Virus record (IMG/VR): IMGVR_UViG_3300025785_000013
Coordinates: 19,478 to 83,477 of that record
DNA: 64,000 nucleotides
DNA from: a virus
Strand: one strand, 5' to 3'
The position numbers were made by a program, and so were the translations under genes. Shown here piece after piece: positions 40,915-47,997 of the stretch (position 1 is its first letter; every line of letters begins with the position of its first letter). The notes under the pieces are model-generated. The model saw only the letters and a list, made by a program, of their open reading frames with translations, was not told where the DNA came from and did not search any database.

Positions 40915-41324
40915 GACCTAATCGGAATTTTTTTAAACTTGTTCCAACGCTCTGGGCGAGCCGGGTCTAGAACAACGCCGCGCTTGGCGTTCTTGCTATC
41001 AGCACCAGCCCGACGGCACGGAGCGCAAATGCACTTGGCTTTGTGTCCCGTGGTCGTGCCGTGTCGCTCGTCGTTGACGGTGAGCCTGCATCGTGTGTTG
41101 CCACACTTGCATCGTTCACCACTGCGCTCGTGCTTCAAGGGGTCGCCCCCGTGTGCGTCACGGCGAGCGTTGTAGTCGCGGAGGTAAAGCCGGTTGGCTT
41201 CCAAGCACGGCTCACAGCGACAGCCGTTGACCGTGTACCCAGAACGCTTGCCGTGTAAGGGTGAGAACACACTCAGTCCACACCGCTTACCCCGGCAAGC
41301 GCACTTGATGAATGGCACCAGCAT
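40911..41324 (-). CDS. Cys-rich protein with two HG...CxC.PC units (137 aa)
   Basis: Two related units, HGKRSGYTVNGCRCEPC and HGTTTGHKAKCICAPC, plus RGKRCG and CKCGNTRC. Several Cys clusters should bind two or more zinc ions. The HG-x-x-x-GY-x-x-x-C-x-C-x-PC unit is common in actinophage small proteins, sometimes joined to HNH nucleases; no HNH motif is present here. Start overlaps the upstream stop. Confidence 0.7.
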   Translation of the reverse strand: MLVPFIKCACRGKRCGLSVFSPLHGKRSGYTVNGCRCEPCLEANRLYLRDYNARRDAHGGDPLKHERSGERCKCGNTRCRLTVNDERHGTTTGHKAKCICAPCRRAGADSKNAKRGVVLDPARPERWNKFKKIPIRS

Positions 41325-41611
41325 TACGCCCGAACCATCTCGCTCCGCGTCCTGCGACGCTTCGCTGCCGTTGGCTTCACCACGCGGCCTGCTGCGAACG
41401 TGCGGTACGAGGCGTGGCCTCGGTCACCACCGTGAACGGTCACTTCGACAACTTCACCGTCACGCTCGTGAGCGTACATAAAGCGAAACTCACAACCGTG
41501 AGTACCAGTGACGTGAACGAGTTCGCCTTTCTCAAAGCCGTTCCATTCCGTCACCTCTGTCCACTGCCGGTCATACTGCACCGGTGCGTCAGAAGAATTG
41601 CGTCGAATCAT
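41324..41611 (-). CDS. Small SH3-like protein, paralogue 2 (95 aa)
   Basis: WTEVTEWNGFEKGELVHVTG, FRFMYAHERDGEVVEVTVHG, and HASYRTFAAGRVVKP closely follow the 19418 protein (WDGLVKGDLVLVKG...DGEVTEVTVHGG...GSFRTFLPNRV). First gene of the leftward early operon. GGGAGCGAAG precedes the ATG. Basic tail KRRRTRSEM. Confidence 0.7.
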   Translation of the reverse strand: MIRRNSSDAPVQYDRQWTEVTEWNGFEKGELVHVTGTHGCEFRFMYAHERDGEVVEVTVHGGDRGHASYRTFAAGRVVKPTAAKRRRTRSEMVRA

Positions 41612-41644
41612 CTTCGCTCCCTGTTTCGGTTGTCAATGAACTGT

Positions 41645-41667
41645 GCCGGGTTTGCGCCCCACCCGGC
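41645..41667 (-). promoter_or_regulatory. 5'-leader hairpin of the leftward operon
   Basis: GCCGGGT and ACCCGGC (7-bp stem, 9-nt loop) lie between the leftward promoter and the first ATG, a position suited to attenuation. Confidence 0.4.
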
Positions 41668-41681
41668 AAGGGCCTACCTGA

Positions 41682-41709
41682 AGTATACACTAATCCTAAC
41701 TAAAGTCAA
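41682..41709 (-). promoter_or_regulatory. Leftward early promoter
   Basis: Minus strand: TTGACT (41709-41704), 16 bp, TATACT (41687-41682). Divergent from the rightward promoter 45 bp away; drives the operon 41611 to 38573. Confidence 0.7.
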
Positions 41710-41753
41710 GGGGCAATTTCTCCAGTCACCAAAAAATATTTTCAAATTGGGTC

Positions 41754-41781
41754 TTGACTTTTCCAAAACCTCAGGCATACT
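41754..41781 (+). promoter_or_regulatory. Rightward early promoter
   Basis: TTGACT (41754-41759), 16 bp, CATACT (41776-41781). An AT-rich run (41731-41748) lies between the two divergent promoters. Confidence 0.6.
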
Positions 41782-41845
41782 AAAGGTGCAGTACACGCTG
41801 GCTCGCCAGCACGTTCATTGACAACCTACCCAAGGGAGCAAGCAA

Positions 41846-42214
41846 ATGGCCAACGCCATTCGCAGTACCCGTCAGGCTGCTACGGCAGCACCGTACGACA
41901 CGGCAGAGTTCGTGTTGCCAGAGGAAATCTGGGCGTTCTACAAGGGAGCCGGGCTGCTGGAGTACCCAGTCAGCGAATCGGACAACTTCGATGGAACGTT
42001 CACCGTCACCTTGAACGGCATAGATGCCGGGAAGATGTTGGTGGAGACAGATGCCATCCGATACCGAGAGGCGTTCTGGCTCGATGTCCCCGAAGGCTTG
42101 GAGCGACAGGCCGGAGAGACGTTTGAGATGCTGATGGCCAACGGTGTGAGCGATGCCCACGTCTTGATGTACCAAGACGATGTTGAGCGTCGCTTCCCCC
42201 GGCAGCCTGAGTAG
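41846..42214 (+). CDS. Hypothetical early protein (122 aa)
   Basis: AAGGGAGCAAGCAA precedes ATG 41846. The product (YDTAEFVLPEEIWAFYKGAG, GTFTVTLNGIDAGKMLVETD, EGLERQAGETFEMLMANGVS) is alpha/beta and acidic. Family not recognised. Single gene between the early promoter and a strong terminator, so it may be expressed at high level right after infection. Confidence 0.66.
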   Translation: MANAIRSTRQAATAAPYDTAEFVLPEEIWAFYKGAGLLEYPVSESDNFDGTFTVTLNGIDAGKMLVETDAIRYREAFWLDVPEGLERQAGETFEMLMANGVSDAHVLMYQDDVERRFPRQPE

Positions 42215-42234
42215 ACGGGCGAAGCAGGGCAACG

Positions 42235-42262
42235 CTACCCCACCCCCAGCAGGGTGGGGTAG
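42235..42262 (+). terminator. Intrinsic-type terminator
   Basis: CTACCCCACCC, loop CCAGCA, GGGTGGGGTAG: an 11-bp perfect stem 20 bp after the 122-aa gene. Confidence 0.72.
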
Positions 42263-42276
42263 TAGCCCATCGCTAC

Positions 42277-42308
42277 TTGACACGGGTTGAGTAAATCTGT
42301 GGTAGAAT
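42277..42308 (+). promoter_or_regulatory. Probable promoter of the ATPase gene
   Basis: TTGACA (42277-42282) and TAGAAT (42303-42308). The 20-bp spacer is longer than usual, so the exact -35 is uncertain. Confidence 0.4.
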
Positions 42309-42366
42309 CAACGCACCGATACCAATACCAGTGCCGCGTGCATTGACTACAGAAAGGCAGGGAACC

Positions 42367-43299
42367 GTGAGTTCACTGTTCACCAAAGCGACCAAGGCTG
42401 AGGCTAAGGCTCGCATCGCAGTTACCGGGCCATCGGGTTCGGGCAAGACCTACTCGTCGCTTCTTTGGGCAGAGGTTCTTGCAGACGGTGGGAAGATTGC
42501 CGTCATTGACACCGAGCGTGATTCAGCAAAGTTGTACGCTGACCGCTTCGACTTCGACGCTCTTTCGATGAGCGCGCCCTACCACCCAGACCGTCTCATT
42601 GAGGCGTTGAAGGTTGCCGAGAACGAAGGCTACGCGGTTGTCGTGATTGACAGCCTCACGCACTTTTGGAACGGCCAAGGTGGAATCTTGGAAATCGTTG
42701 ACCAAGCCGGTGCAGCAGCCAAGGGCAACAACTTCGCCGGTTGGAAGGTAGCGACCCCTATCCAGCAACGGATGGTGGATGCCATCCTCGCGTTCGACGG
42801 ACACATCATCACCACGATGCGCTCCAAGACCGAGTACTCACTGGAGAAGAACGAGTACGGCAAAATCAGCCCGAAGAAGGTTGGCCTCGCTCCGCAGCAG
42901 CGTGACGGAATCGAATACGAGTACACGCTGGTGCTGGAAATGGACACCGACCACCGAACCATCGTGGGCAAGACCCGATGCGAGGTGCTGGCCGACCAAG
43001 TGTTCAACGCTGGCAAGGCCAAGGAGGGTGCCGAGACGTTCCTGTCGTGGCTCCGAGCCGGTGACCCCATCGTGGACAGCAACGAGCGTGACCTGCTGGA
43101 TGGGCGCATCCGTGCGCTCTCCCCGGAAAGCCGTCGCACCCTGAAGGCCGTGTGGTCAGACAAGGGACTGCCCAAGGTGGCAGCGATGCCCAAGTCCCGC
43201 TTCGATGAGGCGATGGACTTGGTGAACGACGTGGCCGAGGCAGCAATCGAACTGGCCGCGCTGACGAGCGAAGCGTCTTCCGAGGAAGACGAGGGCTAG
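42367..43299 (+). CDS. RecA-fold AAA ATPase, Sak4-like (310 aa)
   Basis: Walker A GPSGSGKTYSSL (about residues 20-31), Walker B VVVIDSLTHFW (about 95-105), IDTERDSAKLYADRFDF and IITTMRSKTEYSLEKNEYG fit the phage AAA_24 / Sak4 group of RecA-like single-strand-annealing recombinases or recombination mediators. The C-terminal 60 residues form an acidic helical tail. GTG 42367 with an upstream AGGGA is preferred over GTG 42331. Placed before the replication initiator in the early block. Confidence 0.85.
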   Translation: MSSLFTKATKAEAKARIAVTGPSGSGKTYSSLLWAEVLADGGKIAVIDTERDSAKLYADRFDFDALSMSAPYHPDRLIEALKVAENEGYAVVVIDSLTHFWNGQGGILEIVDQAGAAAKGNNFAGWKVATPIQQRMVDAILAFDGHIITTMRSKTEYSLEKNEYGKISPKKVGLAPQQRDGIEYEYTLVLEMDTDHRTIVGKTRCEVLADQVFNAGKAKEGAETFLSWLRAGDPIVDSNERDLLDGRIRALSPESRRTLKAVWSDKGLPKVAAMPKSRFDEAMDLVNDVAEAAIELAALTSEASSEEDEG

Positions 43300-43467
43300 C
43301 CGTAGCCCTGTAGGGCTTCACCAGACCCGGCTAATTTGCCCCGTGTGGCGTTCAAAGTGTCGGGGGGTAGGAATTCCTGTCCCCGGCACCGAGAACGCTC
43401 ACGGGGCTTCTCTGCACAGAGCGCAAAAAGACGGTATGTTCTTCGCCCCACCCGATTGGAGAACCAA

Positions 43468-44250
43468 ATGATTCGTCGGACAGCCAACCCCACCGAGAAC
43501 TTCACCATCGTGACCAACGCGGCTATCTGTGATGCCGACCTGAGTTGGTCAGCCCGCGGCCTGCTCATCTACCTGCTCTCCAAGCCAGCGCACTGGTCAG
43601 TCCACGCTCGCCAACTGGCGAAAGAAAGTCCCAACGCCAAGAGGGACAAGATTTACAACCTGCTTGCCGAACTGAAATCTGCTGGGTACGTCAAGACAAC
43701 GCAGGTGCGCCAAGAGGATGGCACCCTTGGTGAATTCGACTACGAGGTCTACGACATCCCCTTTGGTTGGGAAAATGACTTGACCGGTTCCGGGTTTACC
43801 GGATACGGAGAAACCGGTAACCGGTATTTCCGACAAGAAGAAAGGATATATAGAGAGAAAGAACTGAAGATAGAAAAAGATATTGTTCATTCCAGTGAAA
43901 TCCTTGAAAAATCAAGGAAAAAGCGGGAACGGCACCCCTACAGCCCAGAGTTTTTAGCAATCTGGCTCGTCTACCCGCGAAAAACAAACAAAACCACTGC
44001 TGGCAAGCAGTACGAAGCACGAATTCGCGAGGGGATTTCACCGAGCGAACTCTTGACCGCAGCCGAAAACTACGCGCTCCTTCGCCGCAACGCTGACCCG
44101 CAGTTCACGATGATGCTTTCCACCTTCCTTGGGCCGAACGAGCGTTGGCGGGATTACCTTCCGGGTGGCGCGGGATTGGCCGAGGGGCGACCCGGCAGTG
44201 GTGGAACCATCAACATCCTGCAACGATTCTTGGACGGAGAAGACCATTGA
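43468..44250 (+). CDS. Replication initiator / organiser, lambda-O/DnaD-like (260 aa)
   Basis: An N-terminal winged helix (LSWSARGLLIYLLSKPAHWS, LLAELKSAGYVKTTQVR) binds the origin; a Lys/Glu-rich linker follows at about residues 120-150; the C-terminal domain (FLAIWLVYPRKTNKTTAGKQ, STFLGPNERWRDYLPGG) matches phage replisome organisers (F-x-x-x-W-x-x-YP-R-K...TFLG-x-x-x-W-x-(D)-Y). The linker DNA holds four ACCGG(T/A) copies followed by an AT-rich stretch, resembling the origin inside lambda gene O. TTGA overlap with the next gene. Confidence 0.82.
   Translation: MIRRTANPTENFTIVTNAAICDADLSWSARGLLIYLLSKPAHWSVHARQLAKESPNAKRDKIYNLLAELKSAGYVKTTQVRQEDGTLGEFDYEVYDIPFGWENDLTGSGFTGYGETGNRYFRQEERIYREKELKIEKDIVHSSEILEKSRKKRERHPYSPEFLAIWLVYPRKTNKTTAGKQYEARIREGISPSELLTAAENYALLRRNADPQFTMMLSTFLGPNERWRDYLPGGAGLAEGRPGSGGTINILQRFLDGEDH
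43783..43935. other. Candidate replication origin (iterons plus AT-rich tract)
   Basis: ACCGGT or ACCGGA at 43783, 43798, 43813 and 43820 (steps 15, 15, 7), then an AT-rich purine-biased tract about 43837-43935. The arrangement inside the initiator linker parallels lambda ori. Inference; no functional evidence. Confidence 0.5.
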
Positions 44251-44744
44251 CGAAACTAGAACTCGCCCAAGTGCTGGCCGTGCTTTCAGCAGCGTACCCA
44301 AAGTGGCAAATCACAGAAGAACTCCCAAAGGTGTACTACGAACTCCTTGGGGACATTGACGGTGAAATCGTGCAGCGAGCCACGAAGCAGTGGGCGATGA
44401 CCGAGAAGTGGCCCCCGACCATTGCCGAACTCCGTTCGACGTGCGCTGAAATCTGCGGGATGCTGGCCCCAAGCCCGGAGATGGCGTGGGCTGAAGTCGC
44501 AGATGCGATTCGGACAAAAAATTGCAACTGGTCGCACCCGGCCATTGCGAGCGCAGTGAAAACCGTTGGGTGGTGGGACATCTGCCACAACGAGAACGTG
44601 ACAGCGACACGAGCGCAGTTCTTCAAGATTTACGGCGAGTATCAGCAGCAGGGCGACAAGAAAGTGGTACTCTCCACAGGCTTGTCTTCCGGCATCGCAC
44701 AACTTTCCACTAACGAGCGAGCAGAACTAGCAACTGGCACTTGA
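44247..44744 (+). CDS. Helicase loader / G39P-like protein (165 aa)
   Basis: TTG 44247 overlaps the initiator stop. VLAVLSAAYPKWQITEELPK, VYYELLGDIDGEIVQRATKQ and WPPTIAELRSTCAEIC follow the helical N-terminal domain of phage helicase-loader/inhibitor proteins (L-x-x-x-YP...Y-x-x-L-x-D...A-x-x-x-(H/W)...(W/F)-P-x-IAE-(I/L)-R). Placement next to the organiser supports loading the host replicative helicase. No ATPase motif, as in G39P. Confidence 0.72.
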   Translation: MTKLELAQVLAVLSAAYPKWQITEELPKVYYELLGDIDGEIVQRATKQWAMTEKWPPTIAELRSTCAEICGMLAPSPEMAWAEVADAIRTKNCNWSHPAIASAVKTVGWWDICHNENVTATRAQFFKIYGEYQQQGDKKVVLSTGLSSGIAQLSTNERAELATGT

Positions 44745-44769
44745 CACTGATGCTCAACCCTTGTATCGT
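44741..44769 (+). promoter_or_regulatory. Consensus promoter
   Basis: TTGACA (44741-44746), 17-bp spacer, TATCGT (44764-44769). The -35 overlaps the TGA stop of the helicase-loader-like gene. Confidence 0.72.
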
Positions 44770-44809
44770 GTCCTTTTGCAACGCCTAACGGCCAAACCAA
44801 GGAGCAGCA

Positions 44810-45400
44810 ATGACCAGCCAAGACCAAAACCCATCCCCGAACGAATCCCCAACCGGAGCGTTCACCTACATCCCTGCGCCCCCTGCGAAGAAGTCGAACA
44901 ACACCATCAAGATTGTCGGCATCGTGGCAGCAGTCATCGTGATTCTCGCCATCATCGGCGCAGCATCCGGTGGTGGAAAGTCCAACAACGGTGGGAGCAG
45001 CAGTTCTAACTCCAACAGTGGAGCGACCAGCAACACGCAGTCCTACTCGTCGTGGAAGGCTGGCTTCTCCCCGGTGTGGAGCCAAGTGCAGGCCGACTGG
45101 AACAGCACCTCAACCGCCCTCGGCAACAACGACCAACTGACCGCTTCCAACGGTTTCTCGTCGCTCGGACAGGATGCAGCGCAGATTGCTCAGTACGAGA
45201 ACTCGCCTGACCCCACGCTCAACGCCGACATTCAAACCTTGTCGGATGACCTGCAAACCGTCGCAGCCGATGGTGAAACTGCTTTGAGCAGCAACAGCAG
45301 TTCCGACTTCAATACCTTCGGGAACGACTGCACGACCTTCAAGGCTGACGAAGCGACGGTGGCGAACCAAATCACCACCGACAACAGTTCGCTCGCTTGA
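44810..45400 (+). CDS. Membrane-anchored extracytoplasmic protein (196 aa)
   Basis: A Pro-rich cytosolic N-terminus (30 residues), a single transmembrane helix (IKIVGIVAAVIVILAIIGAA), a Gly/Ser/Asn linker, and a helical outer domain (SYSSWKAGFSPVWSQVQADW ...) with one Cys late. Strong consensus promoter and AAGGAG site; flanked by a terminator, so it is a monocistronic early gene. The plan suits a superinfection-exclusion or envelope protein, but it also resembles host-type membrane proteins; role not determined. Confidence 0.7.
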   Translation: MTSQDQNPSPNESPTGAFTYIPAPPAKKSNNTIKIVGIVAAVIVILAIIGAASGGGKSNNGGSSSSNSNSGATSNTQSYSSWKAGFSPVWSQVQADWNSTSTALGNNDQLTASNGFSSLGQDAAQIAQYENSPDPTLNADIQTLSDDLQTVAADGETALSSNSSSDFNTFGNDCTTFKADEATVANQITTDNSSLA

Positions 45401-45417
45401 CGTGTTCAACTAGAACG

Positions 45418-45435
45418 CCTACCCAAATGGGTAGG
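45418..45435 (+). terminator. Terminator-type hairpin
   Basis: CCTACCC-AAAT-GGGTAGG, 7-bp stem, 18 bp after the membrane-protein stop. Confidence 0.6.
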
Positions 45436-45509
45436 AATAGTCGGGGCGAGGTGGTCACTTCGCCGTCTCCCCCTCGCCCTGACGCTCCCTTTCACCATAG
45501 AGGACAACA

Positions 45510-45704
45510 ATGACTGATTGGACGCAAGTAGAAACCGACCACCCAGTTTGGATTGAAGGTGAAACCAAGGGCAAGTTCTTCTTCCGTGCCGTCGAAAAGG
45601 ATGGCCGACTGCGAATCACTGGTGGAAACAACATTTTCCGCACCCGGAGCGTTGACCCTGCGCTCGTCACCTTGCGCACGAGCCACCTGCGCCCCAAGAA
45701 GTGA
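45510..45704 (+). CDS. Small SH3-like protein, paralogue 3 (64 aa)
   Basis: WIEGETKGKFFFRAVEKDGR and ITGGNNIFRTRSVDPALVTL align loosely with the cores of the 19418 and 41324 proteins. AGAGGACAACA precedes the ATG. Basic C-terminus. The HNH gene starts within its last codons, so the two are coupled. Confidence 0.62.
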   Translation: MTDWTQVETDHPVWIEGETKGKFFFRAVEKDGRLRITGGNNIFRTRSVDPALVTLRTSHLRPKK

Positions 45705-46201
45705 GCGACAAGAAGCGTTGCCGTAAGTGCAACGAGTGGAAGCCCCTGAGCGACTTCACGGAGCGCAGAGACAGGCCGGGAGCCTATTCACCAGCCTGTA
45801 GAGCCTGCGACGGAGCCAAGAAGCGCAGCCAAGCAAATCGGTGGCAGGCAACCCAGCGAGAATCAGCAGTCAAGGCTTCCAAAGTGATGAAGCGCACACC
45901 ACTGAAGCCAGTGAGCGACCATCGCCGTGAGGTCAACGTCGAACGCAAGAAGCGAATGGTGGAAAAGTTTGGCGACCCCCGGACTTGGGAGTGTCGGTTC
46001 TTTGAGTACGCTCCACCGAACGCTGGACTTCCAAAATGCTTCGGTGAAATCCACGGCCACGAACTTCTGAGCCGGGCCAAGGCAGGGCGCACCGACGAGA
46101 ACATCTTGAATATGGAGAACGTCATCACCTTGTGTGACTTCCACAACGGATGGGTCGAAGACAACCCCTTGCTCGCCAAGCAGTACGGCCTAAAACTTTA
46201 G
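45701..46201 (+). CDS. HNH endonuclease (166 aa)
   Basis: GTG 45701 overlaps the preceding stop. An N-terminal zinc knuckle (CRKCNEWKPLSDFTERRDRP, then CRACDGAKKR) typical of phage HNH proteins, a basic middle, and a C-terminal HNH core (EIHGHELLSRAKAG, ENVITLCDFHNGWVEDNP) with catalytic His and C-x-x-H-N. Could be a homing or a packaging-type HNH; position away from terminase favours a free-standing homing or DNA-processing enzyme. Confidence 0.82.
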   Translation: MSDKKRCRKCNEWKPLSDFTERRDRPGAYSPACRACDGAKKRSQANRWQATQRESAVKASKVMKRTPLKPVSDHRREVNVERKKRMVEKFGDPRTWECRFFEYAPPNAGLPKCFGEIHGHELLSRAKAGRTDENILNMENVITLCDFHNGWVEDNPLLAKQYGLKL

Positions 46202-46237
46202 GCTTCCAACATCACCAAAAAAAGTTTTGGAAATGAC

Positions 46238-46266
46238 TTGACTTTGTGACACCGGTACTGTACACT
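46238..46266 (+). promoter_or_regulatory. Promoter of the structured RNA
   Basis: TTGACT (46238-46243), 17 bp, TACACT (46261-46266). Start of transcription expected at about 46273. No start codon or ribosome site follows. Confidence 0.78.
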
Positions 46267-46272
46267 GGTTTA

Positions 46273-46767
46273 TGTAGGGCGAAGTTGGTTCTACGGAGTT
46301 CCTTGAAAACCGATTTGTAGTTTCTAGGGGGTGTGCGGTAGGCCTTGTTGCTTCGGCTAGCACAAACCCAACGTTTGCTTACTCGCACCTCGCCTAGAGA
46401 TTACAAGTCACCATTCGATGGGTGTGGAGAACCACTTTGGGCAACGGGCTTCTAAGGCACCGTTGTGAGGTGGGGCTACCGCTTAGAACGGGAAATCCCA
46501 ATTTGAGTTCTACGCCAAAGAGTGACGAGCGCGAGCAGGCTGGCAGGCTGGGCTTACCCTTCCACTTGGACGCGTGTGGGCGAGCAGGGTGGTTCTGCCA
46601 GACTTATCGAATGAAACCGAGAACTGCGGTGCCATTATCCGGTGCTGTCATACGGGGCGAACCAGCAACATCGGGGAGAACTAAGCAGGCAGACTAAACC
46701 TTCGGGGCTGGGTAGTGAGAGCAGTAAAGCGACGAGCCTCACCTTTGGGTGGGGCTTTCGCCATTTT
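46273..46767 (+). ncRNA. Large structured non-coding RNA (about 490 nt)
   Basis: No credible reading frame; flanked by a consensus promoter and a terminator hairpin. Many paired elements are visible: a long helix joining TTGTAGTTTCTAGG (46315-46328) to CCTAGAGATTACAA (46393-46406), with a GTGCG-GTAG/CTTAC-CGCAC helix and a UUCG-capped hairpin inside it; CAACGG/CCGTTG (about 46442-46464) within ACCAC/GGTGG; TAGAAC/GTTCTA (about 46485-46512) around GGGAAATCCC; CTGGCAG/CTGCCAG (about 46539-46600) around ACCCT/AGGGT and CCAC/GTGG. Size and complexity are like GOLLD or ROOL phage RNAs, but I cannot assign a class. It is not tmRNA, RNase P or tRNA by motif. Confidence 0.72.
46736..46767 (+). terminator. 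Terminator of the structured RNA
   Basis: GCCTCACC-TTTG-GGTGGGGC (8-bp stem with one G-U pair), followed by TTTCGCCATTTT. Confidence 0.65.
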
Positions 46768-46792
46768 CCAAACTCGGCTGTAGCATTTTGGT

Positions 46793-47353
46793 GTGACTTC
46801 CATTCCCTGCTCCATCAACCTGCATCCCAGTGAAATCCGAGTGGGGGACACGGGCTACGCCAAGACCAACGGGCAAGTAGGTCGGCTCATCCGCATTGGC
46901 GAGCGCATCAAGTTCCACCACACCACCTACAACCACGTCTTTACGGTGGTCAAGGCTGGCGACACCTACGACAGCATCCTCGTTGTCCAAGCCACTCCAG
47001 TCCACGGCATCATCCTGTCCCGGTTCAGTGAAATCTCCGATGCTGCCGAACTGGTCACGGTGCTGCACCCACCTGTCAACTGCGACCCGACCAAGGTGGC
47101 CGAGTTTGCCAACGACCAACTGGGTGACCCCTATGGCTTGCTCACCATCGCTTGCATTGCGATTGACGTGCTGACCCCTGAGTGGTTTGTGGCGTTCCGT
47201 CGCCCCGGCTCGTGGATTTGTTCAGCACTCGGTGGCGAGGCACTGCGCTTCGGTGGCTTCTACATTGACTTGGGAGATATCTACACCGTCACGCCACAAC
47301 AGTTGTTCGATGCCCATTCAGCAGCACTTGAAAATGTCACACCCCTAAGGTAG
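46793..47353 (+). CDS. Papain-fold (NlpC/P60- or YiiX-like) hydrolase (186 aa)
   Basis: HHTTYNHVFTVVKAGDTYDS supplies a His early in the chain, and DPYGLLTIACIAIDVL then SWICSALGGEALRFGG a Cys late. This permuted His-then-Cys order occurs in YiiX/YebB-type papain-fold proteins. VEFANDQ-type helix and VLVVQATP strands support the fold. It could cut peptidoglycan cross-links (endolysin) or a lipid/amide bond; no wall-binding domain is present. TAGCAT (46781-46786) is six bases before GTG 46793, so it is leaderless. Confidence 0.68.
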   Translation: MTSIPCSINLHPSEIRVGDTGYAKTNGQVGRLIRIGERIKFHHTTYNHVFTVVKAGDTYDSILVVQATPVHGIILSRFSEISDAAELVTVLHPPVNCDPTKVAEFANDQLGDPYGLLTIACIAIDVLTPEWFVAFRRPGSWICSALGGEALRFGGFYIDLGDIYTVTPQQLFDAHSAALENVTPLR

Positions 47354-47362
47354 GATTAGATT

Positions 47363-47986
47363 ATGAACACCAACCCATTCCATCCCGACAACCTTGACCC
47401 CATTGGTAAGGCGTTTACCGCTATCAAGAAGGGCGACCTGCCCGGCCACGAATTTCACGGAAACCAGTGGACAAAGGAAGAGACGGGCGGTACAGCCCCT
47501 AAGCCACTCAACCCCTATTTCCCCAATCTTCCCGACTTTCACGTAGAGCCGGGGAGAAACGGTTCCACCTTCCTCGTGAGGCGAGGGGGAGCAGAAGATG
47601 GCCTTCCCTTCTGGATTAGCAACGGTGAAATCGAAGTTGAACACAACGGAGAGATAAGTTTTCACGCTCAAGGCTCGGACGATGGCAACCACATTGACAC
47701 CACGCTGCGTGCGTCGCCCCAAAAGGTGTTGACGTACACCGATGACTTGAGTACGGACAGAAGGGATTTTCCCGGTCTGAGTTTCTCCACCACTGGCAAA
47801 GAAGAAGCAGATGGAACGCCACACTCCTTGAGTGACCCTATCTACGAGTTGGGAACCGGCAAGCAGGTAGGAACCTACAAGGATGCTGTCGCTAATCTTT
47901 TCGCCGCCAACGGCACTGGCTCGGACCTTGATGCCGACATTGCGAACGGTCATCAAGAGCCCGACTGGTCCTACTACGGCGACTGA
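47363..47986 (+). CDS. Tagged protein, KGD...GHEFHGNQ family (207 aa)
   Basis: Residues 1-40 (MNTNPFHPDNLDPIGKAFTA, IKKGDLPGHEFHGNQWTKEE) carry the shared tag also present at 59926, 61736, 62355 (minus) and 63645. The body (about residues 45-207) is beta-rich with RNGSTFLVRRGGAEDGLPFW and GEIEVEHNGEISFHAQGSDD; no family recognised and no GNAT motif. TAGGAT (47351-47356) overlaps the preceding stop and sits six bases before the ATG. Confidence 0.74.
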   Translation: MNTNPFHPDNLDPIGKAFTAIKKGDLPGHEFHGNQWTKEETGGTAPKPLNPYFPNLPDFHVEPGRNGSTFLVRRGGAEDGLPFWISNGEIEVEHNGEISFHAQGSDDGNHIDTTLRASPQKVLTYTDDLSTDRRDFPGLSFSTTGKEEADGTPHSLSDPIYELGTGKQVGTYKDAVANLFAANGTGSDLDADIANGHQEPDWSYYGD

Positions 47987-47997
47987 GTATCGAAGTA

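Noticed and set aside
43355-43385. Dyad GGGGTAGGAATTCCTGTCCCC before the replication initiator as origin
   Set aside because: Single imperfect dyad without repeats; the iteron cluster inside the gene is a better candidate. Could still be an operator.
45701-46767. HNH gene plus RNA as a HEARO/IsrB-type pair
   Set aside because: The HNH protein is small with a zinc knuckle and no RuvC part; the RNA has its own promoter and terminator. Adjacency alone is not enough.
46202-46792. Group I intron, tmRNA or RNase P as explanation of the structured region
   Set aside because: Flanking genes are complete and unrelated, so nothing is interrupted; no tRNA-like ends, no tag frame and no recognisable RNase P core motifs were seen.
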